Below, piece by piece: positions 36,041-45,365 of a stretch of 64,000 nucleotides of DNA. The position numbers and the translations under genes are program-made. The notes under the pieces were generated by a model. That model was not told the DNA's origin. It ran no database searches and saw only the letters and a program-made list of their open reading frames with translations. The stretch's first letter is position 1. The number at the start of each line of letters is the position of its first letter. The stretch spans positions 186,001-250,000 of the forward strand of contig NZ_VFNV01000001.1 of the NCBI RefSeq assembly GCF_006715765.1, given 5' to 3'. This stretch comes from Rarobacter incanus (lineage in GTDB: Bacteria > Actinomycetota > Actinomycetes > Actinomycetales > Cellulomonadaceae).

Positions 36041-38149
36041 ATGACCATTACGTCAGTACCGTCCGAGCAAGGCTCCGCTACGAGCGATGCCTGGCGCGGC
36101 TTTGTAGGTGGCATCTGGCAGGAGACTGTCGATGTGCGGGACTTTATCCAACTGAACTACACGCCGTACACGGGGGACGCTTCGTTCCTTGCGGGTGCTA
36201 CAGCAAAGACCCTCGCGGTGTGGGACTACCTCGAGAAGAACTACCTGTCGGTGGAGCGCGAGCGTCGTGTTTACGACGTGGACACGCACATCCCGGCGGA
36301 TATCGACGCATTCCCCGCTGGTTACATCAGCAAAGACGATGACGTTATCGTGGGTCTGCAAACCGATGTGCCGCTGAAGCGCGCGATGATGCCGAACGGC
36401 GGCTGGCGCATGGTCGAGACCGCCATCAAGGAGGCCGGTAAGGAGCCCGACCCCGAGGTCAAGAAGATCTTCACGCAGTACCGGAAGACTCACAACGACG
36501 CGGTCTTCGATATCTACACCCCCCGTATCCGCGCCGCTCGGTCGTCGCACATCATCACGGGTCTGCCGGACGCGTACGGCCGCGGTCGAATCATCGGTGA
36601 CTACCGCCGCGTCGCGCTGTACGGCATCGACTTCCTCATCGCCGAAAAGCTCAAGGACAAGGACAAGGTTGCCGACCAGCCGTTCAGCGAGCACTGGGCA
36701 CGGTACCGCGAAGAGCACTCGGAGCAGATCAAGGCGCTGAAGAAGCTCAAGCACCTCGGCGAGCAGTACGGATTTGATCTTTCCCGCCCCGCCTCCACGT
36801 TCAAGGAAGCGGTCCAGTGGACCTACTTCGGATACCTGGCCTCGGTCAAGAGCCAAGACGGTGCCGCCATGAGCATCGGCCGACTGTCTGCGTTCTTCGA
36901 CATCTACTCGGAGCGTGACTTCAAGGAAGGCACCCTCACCGAGGAAGAAGCACAAGAGATCATCGACGCGCTGGTGCTGAAGCTTCGCATCGTTCGCTTC
37001 CTGCGGACCATCGACTACGACCAGATCTTCTCTGGCGACCCCTACTGGGCGACCTGGTCGGACGCCGGTTTCGGCGAGGATGGCCGTCCGCTCGTGACGA
37101 AGACCTCGTTCCGACTCCTCCAGACGCTCCGCAACCTGGGTCCGGCCCCCGAACCGAACATCACGATTTTCTGGGACCCCAACCTTCCCGAGGGCTACAA
37201 GGACTTCTGCGCGGCCATCTCGATCGAGACGTCGGCTCTCCAGTACGAGTCTGACCCGCAGATCCGCGAGCACTGGGGCGATGACGCGGCTATCGCTTGC
37301 TGCGTTTCCCCGATGCGAGTCGGAAAGCAGATGCAGTTCTTCGGGGCGCGCGTCAACTCCGCGAAGGCGTTGCTCTACGCGATCAACGGCGGCCGCGACG
37401 AGATGAGCGGCAAGCAGATCGTGACTGGCTTCGAGCCGGTCAAGGGCGATGGGCCGCTCGACTTTGATGATGTTTGGCAAAAGTACGAGGACATGCTCGA
37501 CTGGGTCGTTGGCACCTACGTTGAGGCACTCAACATCATTCACTACTGCCACGACAAGTACGCCTACGAGTCCGTCGAGATGGCGTTGCACGACGACGAA
37601 ATCGTTCGCACGATGGGTTGCGGCATCGCGGGACTCTCGATTGTCGCCGACTCGCTGTCTGCCATCAAGTACGCCAAGGTCACGCCCGTGCGCGACGAGA
37701 CCGGTCTTGTCGTTGACTACATCACGGAGGGTGACTTCCCCGTGTATGGAAACGACGATGACCGCGCCGATGAGATCGCGGCCACCGTGGTCCACACCGT
37801 GATGGCGAAGATTCGCGCCATCAAGCTGTACCGCGACGCGGTACCGACGCAGTCGGTGCTGACGATCACGTCAAATGTCGTCTACGGCAAGGCCACGGGC
37901 GCGTTCCCGTCCGGTCACGAAAAGGGCACGCCCTTCTCCCCGGGTGCCAACCCCGAGAACGGCATGGACACGCACGGCATGGTCGCGTCGATGCTGTCGG
38001 TCGGCAAGCTCGACTACAACGACGCACTGGACGGCATTTCGCTGACCAACACGATCACCCCGACCGGACTGGGTCGGGACAAGGGCGAACAGGTCGCAAA
38101 CCTGGTCGGAATTTTGGACGCTGGCTTCACCGGCACCGAGGAGGCATGA
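36041..38149 (+). CDS. pflB: Pyruvate formate-lyase catalytic chain lacking the glycyl-radical domain
   Basis: 702 residues from ATG 36041 (AAGGAGAGGG ribosome-binding site). Converts pyruvate and CoA to acetyl-CoA and formate. The catalytic Cys pair is present at Cys420-Cys421 in [21 protein letters not shown]. The sequence follows the PFL barrel to [15 protein letters not shown] and then stops at TGTEEA. The C-terminal 60-residue radical domain with its RVSGYA glycine loop, normally fused, is absent. It is encoded by the next gene, which starts 5 bp after this stop. The chain could not work without that partner. An in-frame start at 35897 would add 48 residues without support. Confidence 0.92.
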   Translation: MTITSVPSEQGSATSDAWRGFVGGIWQETVDVRDFIQLNYTPYTGDASFLAGATAKTLAVWDYLEKNYLSVERERRVYDVDTHIPADIDAFPAGYISKDDDVIVGLQTDVPLKRAMMPNGGWRMVETAIKEAGKEPDPEVKKIFTQYRKTHNDAVFDIYTPRIRAARSSHIITGLPDAYGRGRIIGDYRRVALYGIDFLIAEKLKDKDKVADQPFSEHWARYREEHSEQIKALKKLKHLGEQYGFDLSRPASTFKEAVQWTYFGYLASVKSQDGAAMSIGRLSAFFDIYSERDFKEGTLTEEEAQEIIDALVLKLRIVRFLRTIDYDQIFSGDPYWATWSDAGFGEDGRPLVTKTSFRLLQTLRNLGPAPEPNITIFWDPNLPEGYKDFCAAISIETSALQYESDPQIREHWGDDAAIACCVSPMRVGKQMQFFGARVNSAKALLYAINGGRDEMSGKQIVTGFEPVKGDGPLDFDDVWQKYEDMLDWVVGTYVEALNIIHYCHDKYAYESVEMALHDDEIVRTMGCGIAGLSIVADSLSAIKYAKVTPVRDETGLVVDYITEGDFPVYGNDDDRADEIAATVVHTVMAKIRAIKLYRDAVPTQSVLTITSNVVYGKATGAFPSGHEKGTPFSPGANPENGMDTHGMVASMLSVGKLDYNDALDGISLTNTITPTGLGRDKGEQVANLVGILDAGFTGTEEA

Positions 38150-38154
38150 GAACA

Positions 38155-38406
38155 ATGGCAACAAAGACCTATGCAGAGCGTGTGGCCGACATGAAGGCGA
38201 AGAAGGAGCAGGACGGCGGAGGCCAGGGCCTATACCACGCCAACATCAACGTGCTCAACAAGGAAACCCTTGAGGACGCAATCGAGCACCCCGAGAAGTA
38301 CCCGAACCTGACGGTGCGCGTCTCGGGTTACGCGGTGAACTTCGTCAAGCTCACTAAAGAGCAGCAACTGGACGTTCTCTCGCGGACGTTCCACCACTCC
38401 GCGTGA
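38155..38406 (+). CDS. grcA: Stand-alone glycyl-radical domain subunit of pyruvate formate-lyase (GrcA-like)
   Basis: 83 residues from ATG 38155, with GAGGAGG 10 nt upstream. An ATG at 38146 overlapping the pflB stop would add 3 residues. The first 30 residues are a Lys/Glu-rich linker with no counterpart in fused PFL. Residues 28-83 match the PFL C-terminus, with radical glycine Gly58 in RVSGYAVNF and the end [18 protein letters not shown]. coli GrcA (YfiD) is a comparable repair domain, but there pflB keeps its own copy. Here this protein must supply the only radical glycine of the adjacent chain. Its own ribosome-binding site and linker argue against a simple frameshift of one gene. The symbol reflects similarity, not proven equivalence. 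Confidence 0.88.
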   Translation: MATKTYAERVADMKAKKEQDGGGQGLYHANINVLNKETLEDAIEHPEKYPNLTVRVSGYAVNFVKLTKEQQLDVLSRTFHHSA

Positions 38407-38433
38407 GCCGCATAGACTCATAGCAGGAACCTG

Positions 38434-38474
38434 CGATGGCCGCTAGCGCGCTTACAGGGCGCTAGCGGCCATCG
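38434..38474 (+). terminator. Perfect 16-bp hairpin between grcA and pflA
   Basis: Arms 38434-38449 and 38459-38474 are exact reverse complements (CGATGGCCGCTAGCGC and its complement) around a 9-nt loop. No T-tract follows. It lies 27 bp after grcA and 55 bp before pflA, so it could terminate, attenuate or stabilise the pflB-grcA message and lower pflA output. Confidence 0.65.
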
Positions 38475-38529
38475 TGCTACGCAAGGAACACATGAGGGCG
38501 GCTTGTGCCCACGGGAAAGGTGACGACTG

Positions 38530-39456
38530 ATGGCATACGACATGCAGGGCGCTTCGGACGGAAGCTCGATCTACCTCGGAATGCCATTCGACCTGGACCC
38601 GGACGCACCCGAACGGCGCGATCAGGACTTTGAGGCGCCGCAACGCCGGACCATGGGCGCCGGGACAACGGGTCTTGCCGTGACCGATGTCGACCACAAG
38701 GACCGCCTCAACATGATGCGAACCGGCCAACTCGGGTCGGTGCACTCCTGGGAGCTAGTTACAGCCGTGGACGGCCCGGGCACTCGCATGACGGTCTTCA
38801 TGGCAGGATGCCCGCTGCGCTGCCTGTATTGCCACAATCCGGATACCTTCAAGATGAAGGACGGCGAACCCGTTACGGCCGACACTCTCATCAAGAAGCT
38901 CAAGCGATACCGCCCGGTTTTCAAGGCCACCGGGGGCGGGGTGACGCTTTCTGGCGGCGAGGTGTTGATGCAACCCCGGTTCGCCGCCACCATCCTCAAG
39001 GGCGCGCACGATCTGGGCATCCACACATGCATCGACACCTCCGGTTACCTGGGCGCGAACTGCACCGACGAGATGCTGCAGAACATTGACCTGGTCCTGC
39101 TGGACGTGAAATCGGGCATCCCCGAGACCTATAAGGCAACCACCGGCCGGGAATTGCAGCCAACGATCGATTTTGGGGACCGGCTCGCGGCCGCGGGCAT
39201 CGAGGTGTGGGCGCGGTTTGTGCTGGTCCCCGGCCTGACGGATGCCTACGACAACGTCGAAGCGGTTGCCGACATCATCGCGCGGTGGCCAGATAACGTG
39301 TCCCGCGTCGAGGTACTTCCCTTCCACCAAATGGGGCGCGACAAGTGGGAATCTCTCGGATACAAGTACCAGCTTGAGGACACCGAACCCCCCGAGCCGG
39401 AACTCGTGGAGCGAGTACGCGACCAGTTCCGGGCGCGCGGCTTCTACGTGAAATAG
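38530..39456 (+). CDS. pflA: Pyruvate formate-lyase activating enzyme
   Basis: Radical SAM enzyme that abstracts hydrogen from the glycine of PFL. The [4Fe-4S] motif CPLRCLYC gives Cys94, Cys98 and Cys101, followed by HNPDTF and the SAM-binding GGGVTLSGGEVLMQ. At 308 residues it is about 60 longer than E. coli PflA. The extra N-terminal segment (about 1-70) is polar and probably disordered. AAAGGTGAC precedes the ATG. In this organism its target glycine would be on the separate 83-residue protein. Confidence 0.94.
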   Translation: MAYDMQGASDGSSIYLGMPFDLDPDAPERRDQDFEAPQRRTMGAGTTGLAVTDVDHKDRLNMMRTGQLGSVHSWELVTAVDGPGTRMTVFMAGCPLRCLYCHNPDTFKMKDGEPVTADTLIKKLKRYRPVFKATGGGVTLSGGEVLMQPRFAATILKGAHDLGIHTCIDTSGYLGANCTDEMLQNIDLVLLDVKSGIPETYKATTGRELQPTIDFGDRLAAAGIEVWARFVLVPGLTDAYDNVEAVADIIARWPDNVSRVEVLPFHQMGRDKWESLGYKYQLEDTEPPEPELVERVRDQFRARGFYVK

Positions 39457-39525
39457 GCGCCAGGTGAGGCGACTACCGGGTTCGGTTCCGGCGATAGCAA
39501 CGGCTCGCGCGAAGATCTAATTGGG

Positions 39526-40731
39526 CTAGAGGTTTTTCGCGATGATCGGGCCAGCCTGCTCGATCTGCCAGGGACGCGCCCCGCGCGCAGCCAGGAACTC
39601 GGGAACGAGGTCGGCTCCAATCGATTCGTCCCAGCACAGCCTTCTAAGCGTATCCGGCTGCAAGAGGTTCTCTACCGGCAGGTTCAGTTCCTCGGCGCGA
39701 GCAATCACGGCCGGTCGGACGGATTCCCAACGCTCGGCCGCATGCGGGGCGCGTTCGGCCCAGGTGCGCGGTGGCGGCGGAGCATCCGAAGCGGGGCCGC
39801 GGCTCGATGGCAGGGCATCTTCTGGCAGGGCCAGCGCGCGCCCAATCACTTCAAGCCACAATGGAGCCCGCGTGCGGGCCGCCTTCGTCGTGAACTCCCG
39901 GATGCGCAGCAGGTCCGGCACCGTTCGAGGTTGCTTGATGGCGGCGGCGACGATTGCGCGATCGGGCAGAATCCTCCCGGCGGCGACGTCTTGCCTGCGC
40001 GCGATTGAGTCTCGCGCCTCCCACAGTTCCCGTGCGACGCCGAGCGCTCGTCGGCCCTTGACATCGGTGATGCGCGAGGTTCGCCGCCACGGCTCGGGGC
40101 GCTGTTCGTGGGGTGGGGCCGCCAACTCGTGCGCAAATTCCTGATACGCCCACTCCAGCTTGCCCGCCGCGGCGAGCCGCTTTGCAAGTTCGTCACGCAA
40201 CTCGATGAGGACCTCGACATCGAGCGCTGCATACACCAGCCAAGAATCCGGCAGCGGGCGGGTGGACCAGTCTGCCGCCGAGTGTTCTTTGGCAAGCGAG
40301 AGCCCGAGCAGATCGGCAACGACCGCGGCGAGGCCTACCCGCGGCATTCCCAAGAGGCGGGCGGCGAGCTCCGTATCGAAAATGCGGCGGGGCTCGATTC
40401 CCTGTTCGCGCAGCGGCCACAGGTCCTGTGTAGCTGCGTGGAAAACCCATTCGGCGTCGCCTGCGGCGTCGGTGAAGGAGTGCAAATCCGGGAGAGCGAT
40501 CGGATCGAGCAAGACGGTGCCGGCTCCCGCTCTGCGCATCTGGACCAGGTAGTTATGCTGGCCGTAGCGGTAGCCGGAGGCCCGCTCAGCGTCGATCGCG
40601 ATCGGGCCGGTGCCTGCGGCAAAGTCGGCTACCGCACCGCGCAACTGATGGGGGAGAGTAAGGACCGGCGGTACGCCGTCGGCGGGCGCGGTCAGCGGTG
40701 TAAGGCGCGGTTCGGCGGCGGTTTCGCTCAT
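39526..40731 (-). CDS. rnd: Ribonuclease D / DEDDy 3'-5' exonuclease with HRDC domains
   Basis: 401 residues. The exonuclease domain has Asp and Glu in AIDAERASGYRYGQ, Asp in HAATQDLWPL, and the Tyr/Asp pair in VYAALDVEVL, the DEDDy set. Two C-terminal helical HRDC-like regions follow (about 215-290 and 320-395). It probably trims structured RNA 3' ends. ATG 40731 overlaps the stop of the DUF3000 gene upstream by 4 bp; a longer frame to 40785 lies inside that gene. A 69-bp gap separates it from convergent pflA. Confidence 0.88.
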   Translation of the reverse strand: MSETAAEPRLTPLTAPADGVPPVLTLPHQLRGAVADFAAGTGPIAIDAERASGYRYGQHNYLVQMRRAGAGTVLLDPIALPDLHSFTDAAGDAEWVFHAATQDLWPLREQGIEPRRIFDTELAARLLGMPRVGLAAVVADLLGLSLAKEHSAADWSTRPLPDSWLVYAALDVEVLIELRDELAKRLAAAGKLEWAYQEFAHELAAPPHEQRPEPWRRTSRITDVKGRRALGVARELWEARDSIARRQDVAAGRILPDRAIVAAAIKQPRTVPDLLRIREFTTKAARTRAPLWLEVIGRALALPEDALPSSRGPASDAPPPPRTWAERAPHAAERWESVRPAVIARAEELNLPVENLLQPDTLRRLCWDESIGADLVPEFLAARGARPWQIEQAGPIIAKNL

Positions 40732-41330
40732 GACTTCACCACCGAGATCCGTTCCCGGCCGGGTTCCAATCCGGCACACATACACAATAATTCCGTCCAG
40801 GCCGTCAGGTGGGAACTGAAGTCATCGCCCTGCGGCGTCCACGACGCCCGCAGTTCAACCTCCACGGATTCGTGGGGGTCGTCAAGCACCCCGAAGCTGT
40901 GGGAGAGCGCGCGGGTCACCGTGCCTGCCCGCATGTGGTTCTCCGCCCCGCACATTTCCAGGGCATCATCGAGCCAATCCCACATGACCTGCGGGAGCAA
41001 CGGATCCGCCGCCAGCTCCGGGTCCATGGTGGAACGGGCGAGCACCACAATCCGGAAGGACCCTCCCCACGACCCGTTGCCGTCGGGGTCGTGAAGCAGT
41101 ACAAATCTGCCATCGCCGTGGTGTCTGTCTGCTGGACGCCCCGGACCGTGCACAACCCCGTCTGGCAGAATGTCTTGGACATCGCCGCTCAGCGCGACGG
41201 CAAACGGGGCAATGAGTTGCGGAGCACGGATCTCGGCTAGCTCTATCTCAGGCCGCGCCGCTGCCCCACGCAATGAATGCAGAGCCGCCATGAACTCTGC
41301 AGGCGTTTCGCGTGGCTGTGGTTCCCTCAC
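40728..41330 (-). CDS. DUF3000 family protein
   Basis: 200-residue cytoplasmic protein of a family restricted to actinobacteria and usually found directly upstream of RNase D, as here. No catalytic motif is evident. The conserved segments are RPEIELAEIRAPQ, the Ser/Gly-rich WGGSFRIVVLARS core and WTPQGDDFSSHLTAW. GTG start. Coupling to rnd by a 4-bp overlap suggests a linked RNA-related role. It is divergent from gnd, with 183 bp between. Confidence 0.8.
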   Translation of the reverse strand: MREPQPRETPAEFMAALHSLRGAAARPEIELAEIRAPQLIAPFAVALSGDVQDILPDGVVHGPGRPADRHHGDGRFVLLHDPDGNGSWGGSFRIVVLARSTMDPELAADPLLPQVMWDWLDDALEMCGAENHMRAGTVTRALSHSFGVLDDPHESVEVELRASWTPQGDDFSSHLTAWTELLCMCAGLEPGRERISVVKS

Positions 41331-41513
41331 TTTCTCAGCATAGGGTGTGCGGTCGCGTGGGTTGCGTAGGCGCGCGGATGCGAGGCGGTTGGGTCGCGGT
41401 GCGTGATTTTGCCGCCGGGCGGACTACGCTTGTGGGGGTGTTTCCGCCGTGGCGCTGCGACCGGCGCCCTTGGCGGGTGGAATCTGCACGATCAACGAGG
41501 GGAAGTAAACGGA

Positions 41514-42953
41514 ATGGCTGAATTGGCACAGATCGGTGTGACCGGTCTTGCGGTCATGGGGCGCAACCTTGCGCGTAACATCGCACGACACGGATACCGG
41601 GTCGCCGTCCACAACCGGTCCTATGGGCGCACCGAGTCCCTCATCGCCGATCACGGCGACGAGGGAACATTCATTGCGTCCAAGGAAACCGCTGATTTTG
41701 TTGCGTCGATCGAACGGCCACGCAAGATCATCGTCATGGTGAAAGCTGGCGCTGCCACTGATGCCGTAATCGAAGACCTGCTCCCGCACCTGGATGAGGG
41801 CGACATCATCATCGATGCCGGAAACGCGCACTTCCCCGACACCATTCGGCGCGAGCACGACCTCGCGCAAAAGGGAATCCACTTCGTCGGCATGGGAGTT
41901 TCGGGTGGTGAGGAGGGTGCCCTCAACGGGCCTTCCATCATGCCGGGTGGAGCCAAGGAGTCGTACACGACGCTGGGGCCGATCCTCGAGGACATCTCCG
42001 CGAAGGTTGATGGTGTTCCTTGCGCGACGTATGTGGGTCCAGACGGCGCGGGGCACTTCGTCAAGATGGTCCATAACGGCATCGAGTACGCAGACATGCA
42101 GCTGATCGCCGAGGCGTACGACCTGCTGCGCCAGGGTCTCGGCCTCGAGGCGCCGGCCATCGGTGACATCTTTGCGCAGTGGAACAGCGGTGATCTGGAA
42201 TCGTTCTTGATTGAGATCACCGCCGAAGTCTTGGGGCACACCGACGCCAAGACTGGCCGGCCGTTCGTAGACATCGTGCTCGACCAAGCCGAGCAGAAGG
42301 GGACCGGTCGCTGGACGGTTCAGAACGCCCTCGACTTGGGCGTTCCGATCACCGGCATCGCGGAAGCGACTTTCGCGCGGGCGCTTTCGGGGTCGGTCCC
42401 CCAACGCGTGGCCGCGCAGGCGGCGTTGCCCGCCAACGCGGGGCAGTGGGATATCTCAGACCGCGACGCGTTTATCGAGGACGTCCGCCGCGCACTCTAC
42501 GCGTCAAAGGTGGTCGCATACTCCCAAGGGTTCGATCAGATCGCTGCCGCGTCGGCCGAACACGACTGGAACATCGATCGCGGTGCGATGGCGCGGATTT
42601 GGCGGGGCGGATGCATCATCCGTGCCAAATTCCTGAACCGCATCACCGAGGCGTACGAGCGCCAGCCGGAGCTACCGCTGCTGTTGGCCGATGAGTACTT
42701 CGCGAAGGTCGTCGGCGATGGCCTGGAATCGTGGCGCCGTATCGTTGCGCTTGCTGCCTCGAACGGGGTCCCCGTACCGGCCTTCTCCTCATCGCTGTCG
42801 TACTACGACGGCGTGCGCGCAAATCGCCTGCCCGCCAACCTGATCCAGGCGCAGCGGGACTTCTTCGGTGCGCACACCTATCACCGCACGGATGCCCCGG
42901 GCGTCTACCACACCGAGTGGTCGGGCGACCGTAGCGAGACGCAGGAGTCATGA
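41514..42953 (+). CDS. gnd: 6-phosphogluconate dehydrogenase, decarboxylating
   Basis: Oxidative pentose phosphate pathway: 6-phosphogluconate to ribulose-5-phosphate with NADP reduction. 479 residues from ATG 41514, preceded by GAGGGGAAG. The Rossmann motif GVTGLAVMGRNLARN is at residues 8-22. The substrate segments MGVSGGEEGALNGPSIMPGG and KMVHNGIEYADMQ carry the catalytic Lys. The protein ends at WSGDRSETQES. The stop overlaps the next gene's start. In frame, upstream codons from 41403 lack motif support. Confidence 0.95.
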   Translation: MAELAQIGVTGLAVMGRNLARNIARHGYRVAVHNRSYGRTESLIADHGDEGTFIASKETADFVASIERPRKIIVMVKAGAATDAVIEDLLPHLDEGDIIIDAGNAHFPDTIRREHDLAQKGIHFVGMGVSGGEEGALNGPSIMPGGAKESYTTLGPILEDISAKVDGVPCATYVGPDGAGHFVKMVHNGIEYADMQLIAEAYDLLRQGLGLEAPAIGDIFAQWNSGDLESFLIEITAEVLGHTDAKTGRPFVDIVLDQAEQKGTGRWTVQNALDLGVPITGIAEATFARALSGSVPQRVAAQAALPANAGQWDISDRDAFIEDVRRALYASKVVAYSQGFDQIAAASAEHDWNIDRGAMARIWRGGCIIRAKFLNRITEAYERQPELPLLLADEYFAKVVGDGLESWRRIVALAASNGVPVPAFSSSLSYYDGVRANRLPANLIQAQRDFFGAHTYHRTDAPGVYHTEWSGDRSETQES

Positions 42954-44197
42954 TGCAGGCGAGTGCGGCGCCGGTACAGCCGGTTATCTTGGGCGCGGAC
43001 ATTGGCGTGTATGCGCTTGCGCGCGCCTTTCACGCGCAATATGCCGTGAAGTCGATAGTCGTCAGCGGCGCCGTGCTCGGCCCCATCGCCAATTCGAAGA
43101 TCATCGACAATCGGGTCGTCGCCGATGGGCACGATCCGCGGCAATTGGTGGATGAACTACTGGCTGTTGCCGACCAGCACGCGGGCGCTCCGCTGCTGCT
43201 GCTCGCGAACAGCGACTGGTTGGTGCGGCAGGTCGTCGAGCACCGCGACGAATTGGCGCCGCACTATCACCTGCCGTTTCTCAGCTCAGAACTCTTGGAC
43301 CTGCTGAGCGACAAGGCAAGCTTTACGGAGGTGGCCAGGCGGCACGGTATCCCGGTGCCGGGCACCGTGGTGCAGGATTTCGGCGTGCCCGCGACGCAGT
43401 GGGTGCGCGCCGATGTTCCGTTCGACTTCCCGGTGATTGCGAAGGCGGCCAGTAGCGCCGACTACCAAGAGGTGGAGTTCCCCGGAAAAGCAAAGGTCTT
43501 CGAGATCGGGTCGCAAGCGGAGCTCGATGATCTTTGGGCGCGGCTGCGAGCCGCCGGATACGCGGGGAAGTTTGTGGTCCAGGATCTTATTCCGGGTGAT
43601 GATACGGGTATGCGGTCGATCACGGCATACGTGGACTCGCATGGCAAGGCGACGCTCCTGTGCTCCGCCCACGTCCTGCTTGAGGAACACACCCCGTCAG
43701 GACTGGGTAACCCCGCGGCGATGTTCACGACCGAAATCCCGCAGATTCTTGAGCCCGCGCGCCGGATGCTTGAAGCAATCGGGTACCGCGGATTCGCAAA
43801 CTTCGACGTCAAACTCGATCCGCGTGACGGGCAGTACCGCTTCTTCGAGGTGAACCCACGAATCGGGCGCAACAACTACTACGTGACAGCGGCGGGAGCC
43901 AACCCGGCCAGGTTCGTCGTGGAAGACCTTGTGAACCGCCAAGCGGTTGAACCGGTGACGGTGACTAACCAAGTTCTGTATTCGATCGTGCCGGTTAGGT
44001 TGCTTTTGCGGTACATCGTCGACCCGCAGCTGCGGTCTACGGTGTCCTCTCTGGCTCGGTCTGGTCACGTGGCCCGCCCCCTGTGGTACCGCGCCGACCG
44101 CAGTTTCAAGCGCGGGCGATACGTTGGGCTTGCGCTGATCAACCAGGTCAGAAAGTTCCGCAGGCACTATCCGCAGGTATCGACCACGGGATTCTGA
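42950..44197 (+). CDS. ATP-grasp ligase related to peptidoglycan D-aspartate ligase
   Basis: 415 residues. The N-terminus PVILGADIGVYALARAF, the mid segments PFDFPVIAKAASSADYQEV and VVQDLIPGDDTGMRSITAYV, and the C-terminal GFANFDVKLDPRDG with the metal-binding FFEVNPRIGRNNYYVT closely follow the pattern of Aslfm, the Enterococcus faecium D-aspartate ligase that adds D-Asp to the lysine side chain of the peptidoglycan precursor. ATP-grasp Lys and Glu/Asn metal ligands are present. Many Actinomycetaceae and relatives have D-Asp or D-Glu interpeptide bridges, so a bridge-building role fits. The amino acid added cannot be decided from sequence. It is translationally coupled to gnd by a 4-bp overlap. 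Confidence 0.75.
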   Translation: MMQASAAPVQPVILGADIGVYALARAFHAQYAVKSIVVSGAVLGPIANSKIIDNRVVADGHDPRQLVDELLAVADQHAGAPLLLLANSDWLVRQVVEHRDELAPHYHLPFLSSELLDLLSDKASFTEVARRHGIPVPGTVVQDFGVPATQWVRADVPFDFPVIAKAASSADYQEVEFPGKAKVFEIGSQAELDDLWARLRAAGYAGKFVVQDLIPGDDTGMRSITAYVDSHGKATLLCSAHVLLEEHTPSGLGNPAAMFTTEIPQILEPARRMLEAIGYRGFANFDVKLDPRDGQYRFFEVNPRIGRNNYYVTAAGANPARFVVEDLVNRQAVEPVTVTNQVLYSIVPVRLLLRYIVDPQLRSTVSSLARSGHVARPLWYRADRSFKRGRYVGLALINQVRKFRRHYPQVSTTGF

Positions 44198-44242
44198 CGT
44201 CCACAGTGGCGTTGCTCTCGACATTACGAGTAGATTTGGCAC

Positions 44243-45295
44243 GTGACTTTGGTCCCATTTGAGTCGTTGACGACGCGGCACCCCGCCGTTCCTGCCTCCC
44301 GGTTGATCGCTGAATTGGTTCCGCCCGCACACTTTCGCGGCGAGAATTTCGGGACGTATGTGGCGAGCCCTAACCACCCGTCGCAGGCAGCGGCTCGTGA
44401 CCGCCTGACGCAATTGGCAAAGTCCCTGAGCGTGCCGCAGCGAAGGGGCATTGGCGCCCTATTCGGGCGTAAGCATGCAACGCCAGCGTTCTACCTCGAC
44501 GGGGGTTTTGGCGTCGGTAAGACGCACCTGCTCGCCTCGCTCGCCCACGAAGTGGGTACGGGAGGCGCCGCATTCGGAACATTCGTGGAGTACACGAACC
44601 TGGTCGGCGCGCTGGGCTTCGCGGCCACCGTCGAAGCGCTGAGCGCATATCGGGTCGTGTGCATCGATGAGTTTGAGCTCGATGATCCCGGCGACACGGT
44701 TCTCATGGCCCGATTGCTGCGTGAATTGGCGGATCGCGGTGTTGCATTGGTTGCCACATCTAACACTCTTCCCGAGGCGCTGGGGGAGGGAAGATTCGCC
44801 GCCGACGACTTCATGCGCGAGATCCAGGCGCTCGCGGGGCGGTTCGAAGTGCTGCGGATCGACGGCAACGATTTTCGGCACCGCACCGCGCTTACGAGCG
44901 CTCTCGTGGTTGCCGACGGCGAGGGGGAGCAGCGATTGGCCGACCTAGCGGCGGCGGGGCTTGTCGTGACGAAGGACGCGTGGTCCGGTGTCATGGATCA
45001 CCTCGCGCGGGTTCACCCGAGCCAGTACGGCGCGATGCTCGACGGCATTGGCGCGCTGGGGATCACCGGCGTGACGCAGATCGCCAATCAGAATGATGCA
45101 CTACGTTTTGTCGTCTTGGTGGACCGGCTCTACGACCGCGACGTCCCGGTCGTTCTTTCTGGTCCAACAACGGATGCCGAGCTATTCACTCCGGCAATGC
45201 TGCGCGGCGGCTACCGCAAGAAGTACTTCCGTACCCTTTCACGACTGGGGGCACTAGTAGCCGATGCGCAGCTGGCGCGCGTTCCGCACGCCTAA
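44243..45295 (+). CDS. zapE: ZapE/AFG1-like ATPase
   Basis: 350 residues, P-loop ATPase of the AFG1 family; E. coli ZapE associates with FtsZ. Walker A is GGFGVGKTHLL near residue 90 and Walker B CIDEFELDD near residue 140, with sensor ATSNTLPE following. The C-terminus has the family's YRKKYFRTLSRLGAL-like region. GTG start 44243, 45 bp after the ligase gene. The final coding bases (45265 onward) are duplicated 73 bp downstream. Confidence 0.87.
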   Translation: MTLVPFESLTTRHPAVPASRLIAELVPPAHFRGENFGTYVASPNHPSQAAARDRLTQLAKSLSVPQRRGIGALFGRKHATPAFYLDGGFGVGKTHLLASLAHEVGTGGAAFGTFVEYTNLVGALGFAATVEALSAYRVVCIDEFELDDPGDTVLMARLLRELADRGVALVATSNTLPEALGEGRFAADDFMREIQALAGRFEVLRIDGNDFRHRTALTSALVVADGEGEQRLADLAAAGLVVTKDAWSGVMDHLARVHPSQYGAMLDGIGALGITGVTQIANQNDALRFVVLVDRLYDRDVPVVLSGPTTDAELFTPAMLRGGYRKKYFRTLSRLGALVADAQLARVPHA

Positions 45296-45365
45296 CGCCG
45301 ATCGCTTGCTAAGACATCGCGCCCTGCTGAGGCATATTGCGCAGCTGGCGCGCGTTCCGCACGCC
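45265..45365. repeat. 28-bp direct repeat at and beyond the zapE stop
   Basis: Identical 28-bp copies occupy 45265-45292 (last zapE codons up to the stop) and 45338-45365 (downstream, forming the left arm and loop of the terminator hairpin). The offset is 73 bp, so the copy is not in the same frame. It looks like a local duplication of the gene end. Confidence 0.85.

Noticed and set aside
36053-37795. 580-codon open frame antisense to pflB
   Set aside because: Mirror of strongly biased codon use in pflB; no motif, and pflB has complete family evidence.
38138-38160. Simple frameshift breaking a single pfl gene
   Set aside because: Not fully excluded, but the second frame has its own ribosome-binding site and a 30-residue linker that does not occur in fused PFL, which a point frameshift would not create.
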